A stretch of 64,000 nt of DNA from an uncultured Saprospiraceae bacterium (lineage in GTDB: Bacteria > Bacteroidota > Bacteroidia > Chitinophagales > Saprospiraceae). Within the stretch, counting starts at the first letter, position 1, and each line of letters opens with the position of its first letter. The DNA lies in NCBI GenBank assembly GCA_937921775.1, contig CAKZUK010000001.1, positions 1 to 64,000 on the forward strand. The letters run 5' to 3'. A program made the position numbers and the translations under genes. Below are positions 1 to 12,800 of the stretch, one piece after another. The notes under the pieces are model-generated. The model searched no databases. It had not been told where the DNA came from and worked only from the letters and a program-made list of their open reading frames with translations.

Positions 1-2
1 AA

Positions 3-140
3 AAGAAAGCCGTTTGGAAATATAGTGATGGCGTTTCTGTAGCGGCTGAAGATTCAGTATTGAGCCTTTCTAGAAAACTACTTAGAACAGTAGCAAAAAA
101 TATTCCCTACCAAAAAGAACCTGGAAAAGTCGTTCGTTAA
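3..140 (+). CDS. C-terminal fragment of a CDS truncated by the window start (KKAVWKYSDGVSVAAEDSVLSLSRKLLRTVAKNIPYQKEPGKVVR*)
   Basis: Open frame 3 from the window edge to TAA at 138-140, followed by a terminator-like hairpin; product not recognisable. Confidence 0.55.
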   Translation, partial: KKAVWKYSDGVSVAAEDSVLSLSRKLLRTVAKNIPYQKEPGKVVR

Positions 141-159
141 GGGATAAGGATTAAATAAA

Positions 160-213
160 TGTCTGATTTGAGATCGTAAATATAGCTCAAATGTTTACCT
201 CTCAAATCGGACA
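160..213 (+). terminator. Inverted repeat TGTCTGATTTGAG ... CTCAAATCGGACA, probable terminator of the upstream CDS
   Basis: 13-bp arms (160-172 / 201-213) with one G-T pair, just after the stop at 140. Confidence 0.5.
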
Positions 214-351
214 GTTATTTAGGCCGCATCCCTAAAGATGATTAAGCTAAGATTTTAGGTTTACCAAAAAAAAGTTCAACTAAAACTACAAAGGGTTTTA
301 ATTGAACTTTTATGAAAATGCAGTTTTTAAAAACTGCAAATATCTAAACGC

Positions 352-699
352 CTACAAATGTAAACGAGCTTTTCGATCTAAAAGAACCTCATCTGTTTCA
401 ACGCGATCCTCATCAGGAACACAACAGTCAACTGGACAAACTGCAGCACATTGTGGTTCATCATGGAATCCTTTACATTCAGTACATTTATCTGCAACGA
501 TAAAGTAATAGTCGTCTGCAACTGGCTCATTTTGTGCATCAGCAGCTACCTGCTTACCTCCTTCTAAAATATAGAAACCAGTTACAGTAGTACCGTCAGC
601 AACCGCCCATTCAACCCCACCTTCATAAATTGCATTATTGGGACATTCAGGCTCACAAGCCCCACAATTGATACATTCATCAGTTATTATAATTGCCAT
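352..699 (-). CDS. 4Fe-4S dicluster ferredoxin
   Basis: [16 protein letters not shown] and [22 protein letters not shown] cluster-binding motifs. Confidence 0.9.
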   Translation of the reverse strand: MAIIITDECINCGACEPECPNNAIYEGGVEWAVADGTTVTGFYILEGGKQVAADAQNEPVADDYYFIVADKCTECKGFHDEPQCAAVCPVDCCVPDEDRVETDEVLLDRKARLHL

Positions 700-1028
700 A
701 TTTTTCTTTTTAATTTGCTATTTAAACGCTTGAAGCGACTACTATGTTTGCTTCAGTTTTGCAAAAATAGCTTTATACGTACTAATATTCAAGTCCTTTA
801 GGCGGATTAAAAACTGGACAATCCCATAAGTGACTGATATTCAGTAGTTAATGATTTAAAATCAAATGATTATCCTTTAAGAAAAAGCTAAAAGGTATAA
901 ATACTTTAAGCAAAAATAGCTCTAAATCGTTTCCTTGGGCTCAATTAATCGAAAGACAATTAATTTCGCTTTGTTAAATCCCACATTAAATTTCTATTTT
1001 ACGAGGTGTTTAGCCTAGGACATCCTAA

Positions 1029-1123
1029 TTCACAGCTGTCTGTCGGCAAAGCAGATTTTAATTCACACCTGTCGGCGAGGCAGGTTCTAATTCACACTTG
1101 TCTGTTGGCTAGGCAGGTTCTAA
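1029..1123 (+). repeat. Three imperfect tandem units (33/29/33 bp) TTCACACYTGTCTGTYGGCNAGGCAGGTTCTAA
   Basis: Units at 1029-1061, 1062-1090 and 1091-1123 immediately upstream of the likely ATG at 1132. Confidence 0.75.
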
Positions 1124-1131
1124 TTTATACG

Positions 1132-2502
1132 ATGAAAAACCACATCAATCGCAGATCATTTCTAAAGACAAGCTCCATCGTAGGGGCAGGTGTTACCATC
1201 CAAACCACGGCAGGAGCAACACCAACATTTCTCACTCGAAAAGATGACCGCAAAGTCAATATCGGAATAATGGGGACAGGTGAACGAGGACGAAGCCTTT
1301 TGTCCCTTCTGGTAAAAAGAGATGACTGCAAAGTCATTGCCCTAAATGATATCGATACAGTTGTATTGGAAAATGCAAGTCAAATGGTCACCAAGTCCGG
1401 ACAGCCCGCACCAAAAAAATTCAGTAATGGTGAAGAAGATTATCTTAACATGTTGCAAATGAAAGAACTGGATGCTGTTCTGATATGTACTCCTTGGACC
1501 TGGCACATACCAATGGCGATAGCGACCATGCGTGCTGGAAAATATGCTGGACTAGAGGTTTGTGGCGCCACCGCAATTCAAGAATGTTGGGATCTCGTCA
1601 ACGCTTACGAAGAAACTGGTGTCCCTTGCATGTTTATGGAAAATGTATGTTATCGTCGAGATGTCATGGCAATTCTCAATATGGTACGCAAGGGAATGTT
1701 TGGGGAAATGGTACATCTCGAATGTGGCTACCAACACGATCTTCGCCACGTCAAATTCAATGACGGTAAATCTCCTTATGGCTCAGGAGTCGAATTTAAT
1801 GAAACGGGCTACAGTGAATCCAAATGGCGAACCAATCATTCAGTACATCGAAACGGCGACTTATATCCAACACACGGAATCGGTCCTGCCGCCCAATACA
1901 CCAATATCAATCGCGGTAATCGAATCGCTTACCTAACCTCTACATCAAGTAAAGCACGTGGATTGCATAATTACATCGTCGATCATCCAAAGGGAGGAAA
2001 GAATCATCCTAGTGCCGAAGTTGAATTTAAGCTAGGAGATGTAACTACTACCGTTTTGAAAACAGTAAATGGTGAGAGCATTATTATAAGTCATGACACC
2101 AATTTGCCTCGACCATACTCTCTAGGTTTCCGCGTACAAGGTACCAAAGGTCTATGGATGGCTGTCAACAAATCGCTGTACATCGAAGGTCTTAGTGAAA
2201 AATCACATCGCTGGGAAGATGCACAACCATACCTCGAAAAGTACGATCATCCCTTATGGAAAAAATATGAAACTAAAGCCGCAGGTGCTGGCCACGGCGG
2301 AATGGATTTCTTCGTTGTCAATGATTTTATAGAATCCGTTAAAAATAAAGTGGAACCACCATTAGATGTTTATGATGCTGCTACGTACATGGCCATTACT
2401 CCATTGTCAGAGCAATCAATTGCAACTGGAAGCCAACCCATGCCGTTCCCTGATTTTACAAAAGGCAAATGGATGAAACGTAAACCAGTTTTTGCATTAT
2501 AA
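1132..2502 (+). CDS. Tat-exported Gfo/Idh/MocA-family protein, probably GH109-like (alpha-N-acetylgalactosaminidase type)
   Basis: Provided ORF starts at 1006, but the 42 N-terminal codons translate the tandem repeat; the Tat signal NRRSFLKTSSIVGAG starts at the ATG at 1132; GTGERGR Rossmann motif; WRTNHSVHRNGDLYPTHGIGP region typical of GH109. Confidence 0.85.
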   Translation: MKNHINRRSFLKTSSIVGAGVTIQTTAGATPTFLTRKDDRKVNIGIMGTGERGRSLLSLLVKRDDCKVIALNDIDTVVLENASQMVTKSGQPAPKKFSNGEEDYLNMLQMKELDAVLICTPWTWHIPMAIATMRAGKYAGLEVCGATAIQECWDLVNAYEETGVPCMFMENVCYRRDVMAILNMVRKGMFGEMVHLECGYQHDLRHVKFNDGKSPYGSGVEFNETGYSESKWRTNHSVHRNGDLYPTHGIGPAAQYTNINRGNRIAYLTSTSSKARGLHNYIVDHPKGGKNHPSAEVEFKLGDVTTTVLKTVNGESIIISHDTNLPRPYSLGFRVQGTKGLWMAVNKSLYIEGLSEKSHRWEDAQPYLEKYDHPLWKKYETKAAGAGHGGMDFFVVNDFIESVKNKVEPPLDVYDAATYMAITPLSEQSIATGSQPMPFPDFTKGKWMKRKPVFAL

Positions 2503-2732
2503 AAAAATAGCTATAGCCATTAGTTGATTTCTTCTAACATAGCTTTACTATGTAGGCAAATTTGAACACCTAACTTTGTTGGTGGAATTATCCAAGCACT
2601 TACTTATATGTTCTATTGCTTCTATGTAACTCTAAAATGCGGGAGTAGCTAAAACCGAAAGCTATTAGTATGACTAGATAAATATAAACAACCTTAGCGG
2701 TAAATTTTCTTCATTATTAAACACAGATAAAA

Positions 2733-3632
2733 TTGAAAAAACCAACCTTACTTCTATTAGCCGCAGGCATGGGCTCGCGATACGGAGGTTTAAAACAATT
2801 AGATGCCATTGGTCCAAACGGTGAAACCATTATCGATTACTCCGTTTACGACGCTATTCAAGCCGGTTTTGGAAAAGTAGTTTTTGTAATTAGAGAAAGC
2901 TTCGCAGAAGAATTCAAAGAAAAAGTAAGCGATAAGTTCAAAGACAAAATCAATGTTGAATTCGCCTTTCAATCCTTAAACGCAAATGTTCCTGGAATCC
3001 CATCCGAACCCAAACGCGAAAAGCCATGGGGAACTGGGCATGCTGTCTTAGTCGCAAGAAATATAATTGACGAACCCTTTGCAGTTGCCAATGCAGATGA
3101 TTTTTACGGAAGAAGTTCCTACAAAGCAATGGCCGATTTTTTAGTAAATCGAGTAAGCCCAGATAGTTTTAGTATGATTGGTTTTGAATTGGGAAAAACA
3201 CTTTCGTTAAATGGATCTGTTTCACGAGGTGTTTGCGAAACCAGCTCAGAAGGATTACTCCAATCCGTTCTCGAACGAACAAAAATAAGCAAAGACGAAA
3301 CAGGTGTTTTTGACTTGGAAGATGGTCAAAGAGTGGATCTAAAGGAAAACGTTCCGGTATCGATGAATCTCTGGGGTTTTCATGCCAAATTTTTTGAGAC
3401 ATTAGATAATCACTTTACCACTTTCGTGAAAAACAATTACACCAAACCTAGATCAGAATTCTATATTCCACTAGTAGTAAACGACTTACTGCTAAGCAAG
3501 CAAGCCACGGTAGAAGTACTTCCCTCATCCGCCCAATGGTATGGTGTAACCTATCAAGAAGATAAGTCTACCGTCCAATCCGCTCTGACTGCATTACACG
3601 AAAACAATACTTATCCAAGCCCTCTCTGGTAA
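2733..3632 (+). CDS. Nucleotidyltransferase family protein (sugar-phosphate NTP transferase type)
   Basis: N-terminal LLLAAGMGSRYGGLKQLDAIGPNGETIIDYS signature; TTG start. Confidence 0.85.
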   Translation: MKKPTLLLLAAGMGSRYGGLKQLDAIGPNGETIIDYSVYDAIQAGFGKVVFVIRESFAEEFKEKVSDKFKDKINVEFAFQSLNANVPGIPSEPKREKPWGTGHAVLVARNIIDEPFAVANADDFYGRSSYKAMADFLVNRVSPDSFSMIGFELGKTLSLNGSVSRGVCETSSEGLLQSVLERTKISKDETGVFDLEDGQRVDLKENVPVSMNLWGFHAKFFETLDNHFTTFVKNNYTKPRSEFYIPLVVNDLLLSKQATVEVLPSSAQWYGVTYQEDKSTVQSALTALHENNTYPSPLW

Positions 3633-3758
3633 GCAATCATAGATCTATACTTGTTCTCGTACTCACTTGGATGCACAAAGTATCAGGTCGTGCGAGATGG
3701 CATCTCCGACCGCATGGCACGAATAAGTCATAGAAGAAGCTACGAGAGCTCCATTACA

Positions 3759-3793
3759 AAGAATGCCCTGCAGCAAAGCTACAGGGCATTCTT
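3759..3793. terminator. Bidirectional terminator hairpin AAGAATGCCCTG ... CAGGGCATTCTT
   Basis: Perfect 12-bp stem, 11-nt loop, between convergent genes. Confidence 0.8.
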
Positions 3794-3822
3794 AATTCTT
3801 ATAATTAAAGTCTAAATAGTGA

Positions 3823-6800
3823 TTACTTTAATATCGTAATGTCACCTTGGTAGATAACTCGCAATCCATCAATAAATTCAATTTCCGCAAGGTAAACATA
3901 AACACCAGGGTTTAAAGCTTGACCTTTGAAGAAACCATCCCAAGCAAAGTTAGGATCTTCAGGTTGGAAGTTACTATTCGCAAAAACAACCTCACCCCAT
4001 CTATTATAGATATTCAAGTATCGAACTTCCTTCACTTCATAATCACCATCGTAGATCATAAAGAGATCGTTGATACCATCCGCATTCGGTGAGAATGCAT
4101 TCGGAATATATACAGGACGATCTTTCTTAACTTCAATCGTAATTTCCTGTCGAACAGTACAACCCAAAGTATCAATCAATAATGCTTCAAACGTTGTAGT
4201 GTAAGTTAGGAAAGTATCTAATACAGGATTAAAGCATTGGGTCGAATCGTTGCAATCAAGGAACTCATAAGGAGTCCAAATCAATGTATCAATCGCACCA
4301 TCAGAGATATTCCATTCTGTATTAATCGTTCCTCCTTGGCCTAATTGGATAGATGTTTCAGTCCCATTGTCAAGGTTAAGGAATAATTGCATTTCAGCAG
4401 GCTCTTGAACTAATAGGTCAGTTTCAAAAGTACAACCTTCAGCATCCTGAACAGTTACCGTATAAGTTCCGCCAGTAAGGAATGCAAACTGTGGGAAGTT
4501 GACAAAATTCTCACCATCAATAGAGTAGAGGTATGGAGGAGTACCACCCAATACCGTATCAATCAAAATGAATCCATCATTATCACCAAAACAAGTTGGG
4601 TTCGTAATATCAGCATTCAGATCAAATGGTACATCTGTATCAATGTCAATAAAGACTTCATCAGTATCTTCACAACCTGCTGCATTGCTTGCAGTAAGGT
4701 AGTAAATACCTGGTTCAGTAACTGTTGCATCTAAGGAAGTTGAAATAACAGCTCCACTTGCATCCGTCCATTCAAACGATGTAGCACCAGTAACTGAACC
4801 ACTCAAACTCAATGATTCATCTGAACAACCAAATGTTTGTGCATCACCAGCTTCTGCCATTGGAGCACTTGGATCTTCTGTTACAAAAACAGTATCTGAA
4901 TTAATACAACTATTAAATTCATCTTCAATGGTAAGGATATACATACCAGGTGATTGAACCGTAGTCACCAACTCATCCGTTGGTCCAGTAATTCCACCTG
5001 CAGGTCCTGTCCATTCGTAAACAAATGTAGCACCCATTTGTGATCCTGTCCCATCTAATGTTACTGACGGTGTTGCACAATCCAATTCTTGGGTAATACC
5101 TGCTTCCACATTTGGATAAGCAGTTATATCGTCCAGCACTTCTGTAGCGCTGCTGACGCAACCATTATTCAAGTCAACAACATTAAGTATGTAAGTACCA
5201 CCAATAGTAGCATCCAAGGTCATGTCGGTTGAAGTCGTACCGTCAGGTAATTCCCATTCAAAGGTAGTATTAGGCCCTGTCTCAGCAGTCAACAATACAC
5301 TTGTAAAGAAACAATCCAAACTTCCTGTAAACAATATAACAGCATTTGGTGGAACCTGATTAATCGTAATATCTACTTCATCAACTGCAGTACAACCTAG
5401 AGCGTTTGTAACGGTCAAAGTATAAGTACCATTCATGTTAACTATCGGGTTGTAAGTATCTGCACCAGATACAATACCTGCTCCAGTCCATGATGGGGTA
5501 TCTGTTCCGCTACCACTCAAGGTAATCTCACCATTTCCTAAGCAAGTGATCTGATCGTCATTGCCAGCAAAAGCAGTTGGGAATGAAGCATCAGCCATCA
5601 CTTCCAACGCATCAGTTGCAGTACAACCATTCACATCCGTTACTGTCAAAGTATAGATACCAGCACCACTTACAACCGGAGTGTAAGTATCTGCGCCAGA
5701 ATCAATAGTAGGTCCAGTCCACATTGGTGCACCAGAACCACTACCAGCTAAAGTTGCTGTTGGGCCAGTTACACAGTTTAGTAATTCATCACCACCAGCT
5801 TCAACTGCAGGTTGGTCAAATACGTTGATCGTTATACTTTCGCTAAATGTACAGTTGTCTTGTTCGTATGTATAAGTCAAAACGTTTGGACCACTTGTTA
5901 CACTAGCATCATCAGGATTGAAGATACCAGCATCAACATCGACGATACCGTTTCCACTCCATGTACCAGTTCCGCCTCCAGAACCACCAGTAATCACAAC
6001 ATTAATATCAACAGTACCACTTGGCATACCTGTCAAGCAAATATCTGATTCAGGATCAATGGTTAAGAATACCGGAGGACAGTTTGCAGCCTCACATGAA
6101 GCAGTTGCTTCACTATTACCACAAGATCCTGTTCCAATCGCAATTACCGTAATATTAACAATGTCACCAGTCGCTAAACCAGTCTCTTCGTAAGTCGTTC
6201 CAGCTTGCGGCGTACCATTTACAAGATAACCCGTAGCTCCAACAACTGGAATCCAACTGAATTCTACAGAAGTAGTAGTAGAGGTACAAACAATAGCTGG
6301 TATAGCTAAAGGCTCATCAACTTGAATACTTTCAACAGTTTCCTGTGAAGTACATCCATTATCAGTTACAGACAATGTGATATTTTGAGCACCACTCGCA
6401 ACATATTCAATCATATAATTTTCTTGTCCTAAATCAGTGACAATCGTACCCGTTCCAAAATCCCAAGCAAAAGTTGCAGTTCCAGAAGGAATACCATTAT
6501 AACTCACCATAACTGTATCACCTGCACAAGATGGCGACTCAACAGTAAAGGCTGAAGAAGGAACACTATTTACATTAATGTCGATACTCTGACTGTAATT
6601 ACATGGAGGTTCTGAGTAGAAATAAGTCACCACGTTTATACCCGGAGAAACACCAACAGCATTGACGTCAAAGATACCTAGATCAGCATCAATGATACCA
6701 GGTCCATCCCAGAAGCCAGTTCCGTTATTTCCACCTGTCACCATCGCACTCAACGTAATTGTTGCAGCACCTTGTTCTTGACAAATATCCATAACAGGTG

Positions 6801-9800
6801 CAATTGTAATATCAATCGGAGGACAATCCTCAGCAATACACATTGCTGTAGCCATACTGTTGCCACAAGCACCAGTCCCAATTGCCACTACGGTAATAGT
6901 TACTTCGTCTCCAGTATTAAGTCCAGTTTCAGAATAACTTGTTCCACCTTGTGGCGTACCATTTACGGTGTAGCCATTAGCTCCTGGAATCGGATCCCAT
7001 GTGAATTCAACTGAAGTAGTTGTAGATTCACAGTTGATTACTGGATTCGGAAGTGGTGAATCTACCTGTACCGTTTCAGTAGTAACTTCAGAAGGACAAG
7101 CATTTGCAGTTACCTGCAATGTAATATCCTGAGCACCACCAGCGGCAAATTGTATTTCATAACTTTCTTGACCAAGATCAGTAACAACAGTTCCTGTTCC
7201 AAAGTCCCAAACATAAATCGAAGTAGCAGAGAAAACACCACTGTATGCAACAGTAAGTACGTCACCTGCACATACAGGCGTTTGTACAGTAAAGGCTGAA
7301 CTCGCTTGTTCATTTATAAGGATGTCAATTGTTTCACTATATTGACAAGTACCTTCATCGTAGAAGTAAGTTATGGTATTAATACCTGCTACAACTGTTG
7401 CAGCTAAGGGATTGAAAAGACCAGTAGTAGCATCTTCAATTCCATTTCCTTGCCATTGACCCGTTCCGTTTCCTGCGCCACCCATTGTCACTGCAGTTAA
7501 ATTGATAGCAGCAGCATTTTGGTCCAAGCAAATATCAGCAACCGGATCAATTGTAATTGTAACTGGGGGACAATCATCAGCAGTACAAGTTTGACTTGCT
7601 TGACTATTTCCACAAGCACCGTTACCGACTGCGACAACAGTTATGGTTATCATATCACCCGCACTCAAACCAGTAACTTCGAAAGTAGTTTCTGCTTGAG
7701 GAACACCGTCAACAAGGTATTCAGTTGCACCAGGAATGGCATCCCAGCTAAACGTAATAAAATCAGTTCCACTCATACAAGTAATATTTGGAACATCAAG
7801 TGCTTCATCAATCTGAATAATTTGAGTGTTTAGCACAGAAGCACAGTTGTTTGCAGAAACCACCATAAGTGATACGTTTTCAGCACCACCTGCAGGCCAG
7901 TGAACTTGATAAGGACCAGCTCCTAAACCATCTACATAATCAGCATTGCCAAAGTCCCAAGTGTAAGTTGCTAAAGCATCTGCATTACCAGTGTAGTTAA
8001 TAGTGATGGTATCGTTTTCACAAATAGGAGTAGGGAAGGAGAAGTCAGCAGTTGGTTGTTGATTTACAACAATGTCAACTGTTCCGTTATAATTACAAGG
8101 TCCTTCTGAATACATGTAAGTAATTACGTTAGTACCCAAAACAACAGAGGCATCATTAGGATCGAATTCACCAGTAGTCACATCTATAATTCCGTTACCA
8201 GACCAAGTTCCAGTTCCTCCACCAGCTCCGCCAGTTGCAGTTGCTGAAAGTAGGATTGAACTTGCATTTTGATCTAAACAAATTTCGTTAACCGGATCAA
8301 TCATGATGTCAACCGTTGGGCAATCTTCTGCGGTACAAGTAGCAGTAGCCATAGTGTTTCCACAAGCTCCAGTACTAACAGCAGTAACTACAATTGTTAC
8401 CGATTGACCAGCAGTCAAACCACCTTCAGTATAAGTAAGTTCTGTTTGAGAAACACCATCTACCAAATATTCCGTAACACCAGGAATCGCATCCCAGCTA
8501 AATGTAATAGAAGTTGTAGTAGTCGCACAATTGATAACCGGAGCAGCAAGTGGTGCTTCTACCGTTACGGTCTGCGTTTCTTGACTTGAAGTACAAGCAT
8601 TTTCTTCTACGGTAAGAGAGATCGTATAAGTACCAGCTGTAGCCCACTCAATAGAGTAAGGACCAGCGCCAGTTGCACCCGTGTTGTCAACACCTCCATT
8701 AAAGTTCCAGTTGTATGTTGCACCTGCACCAGCTGCACCAGTGTAAGTCACTAGAGAACTACCATCTGTACAAATTGGCGAATCTACACTAAAGGTAGCA
8801 GCAGGGAATGCATTGATCGTAATATTAAAACAGGCCGGAGCACTTGATCCACAGTTATTATCCGCAGTTACACAAATCTGTCCGGAACTTGCAGCACCAA
8901 AGTCAACATCAATTGAAGTAGTACCTTGCCCATTGTCAATAGTTGCGCCAGCAGGTACTGTCCAAGTATAAGCTGTAGCACCTGAAACAGCAACAATTGA
9001 ATATTGTCCGCTCTCTCCATCACAAACTGCATCATCTGCAGGAGGAGTAGGAGCGACAGGAACTTCATCGATTGTTACATCAAAACAAGCTTGTGGACTA
9101 TCTCCACAATCATTAGTTGCAGTAACACAAACTTGGCCAGAAGTAGCTGTTCCCCAATCGATATCGATTGAAGTAGAACCTTGTCCAGTCGTAATGTCTG
9201 CGCCAGTAGGTATCGTCCAGTTATAAGATGTAGCACCTGGTACTGCACCAATAGTATAGGTATCGTTAGAAAGACCTTCACAAATGGTCGCATCTGCTGG
9301 AGGTACTGGAGCTTGTGGTGTAAGGTCAATCGTTACATCGAAACAAGCTTCTGGACCGTCGCCACAATTATTGCTAGTTGTTATACAAACTTGACCAGAA
9401 GTTGCAGTTCCCCAATCGATATCGATTGAAGTAGAACCTTGTCCACTTGTAATGTTAGCTCCAGTAGGAACAGTCCAGTCGTAATCGCTTGCATCCGTAA
9501 CAGGAGCAATGGTATAAGTATCATTTTGTAAGCCAAAGCAAATTGTTGCATCACTAGGAGGAACAGCAGCAGCAGGAACATCTTCTACTGTTACATCAAA
9601 ACAAACTTGTGGGCTCATCCCACAGTTGTTGTCTGCAGAAACACAGATCTGACCATCTACCGCAGCATTACTCCAGTCAATATCAATGGAAGTCGTTCCT
9701 TGACCATCAGTTATTGATGCGCTTCCAGGAACGGTCCAAGTATAAGAAGTAGCACTGGTAACATCAGCTACAGAATAACTATCATTTTGAAGACCTGCAC

Positions 9801-12800
9801 AAATTGTTACATCAGCAGGAGCAGTCGGAGAAGTAGGAACATCGTCAATTGTAATGTCAAAACAAACTGGAGCACTTGAGCCACAGTTGTTATCTGCACT
9901 TACACAAATCTGCCCAGAAGCAGCCGTTCCCCAATCAACATTTATGGAGGTAGAACCTTGTCCTGATAAAAGGGTAGCACCCGCAGGAATTGTCCAAGTA
10001 TAAGCGGTTGCATTGGCAACAGGAGCAATGGCATAGTTAGAATTTGGAGTGCCTGCACAAACGTTCTCATCGTTTGGTACGTTAGGCTCACCAGGTACAT
10101 CTCCGATATTTACATCGAAACAGGCAGGTGCGCTATCACCGCAGTTGTTTCCTGCAGTTACACAAACCTGACCAGTTGTAGCAGTTCCCCAGTTGATTTC
10201 AAGAGAGGTAGTACCTTGTCCGCTAAGGATGCTAGCACCAGCAGGAATGGCCCAGTTATAAGTTGTTGCACCAATAACAGGAGCAATGGTATAAGTATCA
10301 CTTGCAAGACCAGCACAAATAGTGGCATCTGCCGGAGCGATAGGACTTGCAGGGGTTTCATCTATTGTAATATTGTAACAAGCTTGTGCGCTTGAACCAC
10401 AGTCGTTATTTGCAGTTACGCAAACCTGACCAGAAGCAGCCGTTCCCCAGTTAATAGAAATAGCTTCCGTTCCTTGTCCTGATGCAACTGTTGCACCAGT
10501 AGGAACAGTCCATGTGTAAGAAGTTGCCCCTGGAACAGCGGTCACTGAATATGGATCATTTGTCGCATTCGCACAAACAGTTGCATCTGCAGGAGCTTGT
10601 GGTACAGCAGGAATTACGTTAACCGTAACGTTAAAACAAGCCTGCGCACTAGAACCACAACTATTGTCTGCAGTCACACAAACTTGACCAGAAGTAGCCG
10701 TTCCCCAGTCGATAGTTAAAGAAGTAGTTCCTTGACCCGCTGTAATATTTGCACCAGTAGGAATGGTCCATGTATATCCTGTTGCAGTTGCAACAGCAGC
10801 AATAGTGTAAGTATCATTGATGTCACCAGCACAGACAGTTGCATCTGCAGGTGGAGTTGGGTCAGCAGGAATGGTTCCTATATTGACATTAAAACAAGAT
10901 TGTGGACTAGCTCCACAAGTATTATCTGCGGTTACGCAAACCTGACCAGAAGTAGCTGCTCCCCAATCAATAGTAGCTGAAGTCGTTCCTTGCCCAGCAG
11001 TCAAAGTTGCGCCAGCAGGAATTGTCCAGGTATATGAAGTTGCAGTAGCAACCGGAGCAATAGTATAAGTATCATTAGTTGTTCCAGCACAAATTGTAGC
11101 ATCTGCGAGAGGGATAGGTGCAGATGGTGCTGAATTAATTGTTACATTAAAGCATGCTGCTGCGCTTGCACCACAGGTGTTATTTGCGGTAACGCAAACT
11201 TGACCAGAAGTAGCAGTGCCCCAGTTTATTGTAATAGATTCCGAACCCTGACCTGCAGTAATAGTAGCGCCGGTAGGTACAGTCCATGTATATCCTGTCG
11301 CATCAGTAACAGCGGCAATGGTGTAAATTTCACCAGTAGCACCACTACATAAAATTACATCTGCAGGAGGAGTCGGGCTAGCAGGTGTAGCCGTGATTAT
11401 TGCATTAAAGCAAGATGGAGGACCTGAACCACAGTTATTATCTGCGGTAACGCAAACTTGTCCACCTGTGCTAGCTCCCCAGTTGATCGTGACGGCGTTT
11501 GTTCCAGCTCCAGCAACAATAGATACACCGGTAGGTACTGTCCAAGTATAACCTGTTGCACCCGTAACAGCTGAAACTGAAACTGAAGATGGAGGACCAC
11601 CTCCACAAAGCGTCAAATCAGCTAAAGCGTCAGGCATAGCCGGAACGTCTAAGACTGTAAAGTCGTAAGTAGTAACAGTAGAGCAAGGATTAAAGTCAGT
11701 CCAAGTATAAGTAACTTGGAAAGTTCCAGGGCCGAGAGCTGAGGGGTTTATATAACCGTCCATATCAGCAACGCCACCCCATACGCCAGCACCCGGACTT
11801 GGATCACCAAAGGCAAGGAGTTCCACACTAGTTTCTGTAACACAAGTTTGATTATCCAGTAAAGGAATAATTTCAGCAAATGGTTCTTCAAAAACTGTGA
11901 TGTCAATAGATTGTTCACCTGTACAACCACTTTGATTATCAGTTATAGTAACAGAATAAGTGTCTGTGTCAAGGGCTGCAATTTGATTGTTGCCGCCACC
12001 GTCGCTCCATTCATAGGAGTAGTTTCCACTACCACCGAAGCTTACTGTTGCGTCAATTAAAATTGGATAGTTCGCATCATTTACACAAATCTCAGTAGCT
12101 GGATCAGCATTGATGTCTATAATTAAGTTACTGTTGGCTTGTACTAAAACAGAGCCGACACCTGTACAACCAAGTATGTCCGTTACGGTTACACTATAAG
12201 TAGTACCAATAGTAGGGCAAGCCTGAACATTTTCGCCAGAGCCTAAGCCTCCATCCCATACATAAGAAATAAAGTTTTCTGAACCGCCTGTAGCACTCAC
12301 GGTAAGGTCAGCACAAGAACCAGCACATACTGGATTAACGGGGTCAACAGTTACTTGAATTTGAGGATAAATGGTCACTTCAAAATCAACAGGTGTACCA
12401 ACACAACCCGCAACTGTATTCGTAGGGAAAACAGTGTATATTACCGTTACAGGGCCTCCTGTATTATTCGTAAGTGTTTGATTGATGCTTGAACCACTTC
12501 CTGATGCAGCACCAAATTGATTTGGTGCAGGTGGATTATCATTAGGGAAGACAGTCCATGAGTAGGATACTTCAGGATCTTGGTTAGAAGAAAGCGGAAT
12601 AAACAAACCACCATCTGCACAAACTTCATAGCTGTTAGGATTCATAGTAGGTCCTTCACAGCAGTTCATAACATTGTTTTGAATCTGAGGTACATCCTGT
12701 GCACAGGTTGAAGGTCCTCCTTGCCAGCTTCCTGTTTCACCATCTGCGAATGTATAAATTTTGACAGAGCAATCAGTGAAAGAAGGTTGGTTACTACAAT

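Noticed and set aside
8820-11640. Regular spacing suggestive of a CRISPR or satellite array
   Set aside because: Period of 258 bp is a multiple of 3, units are divergent and lie in a continuous reading frame; this is a protein repeat.
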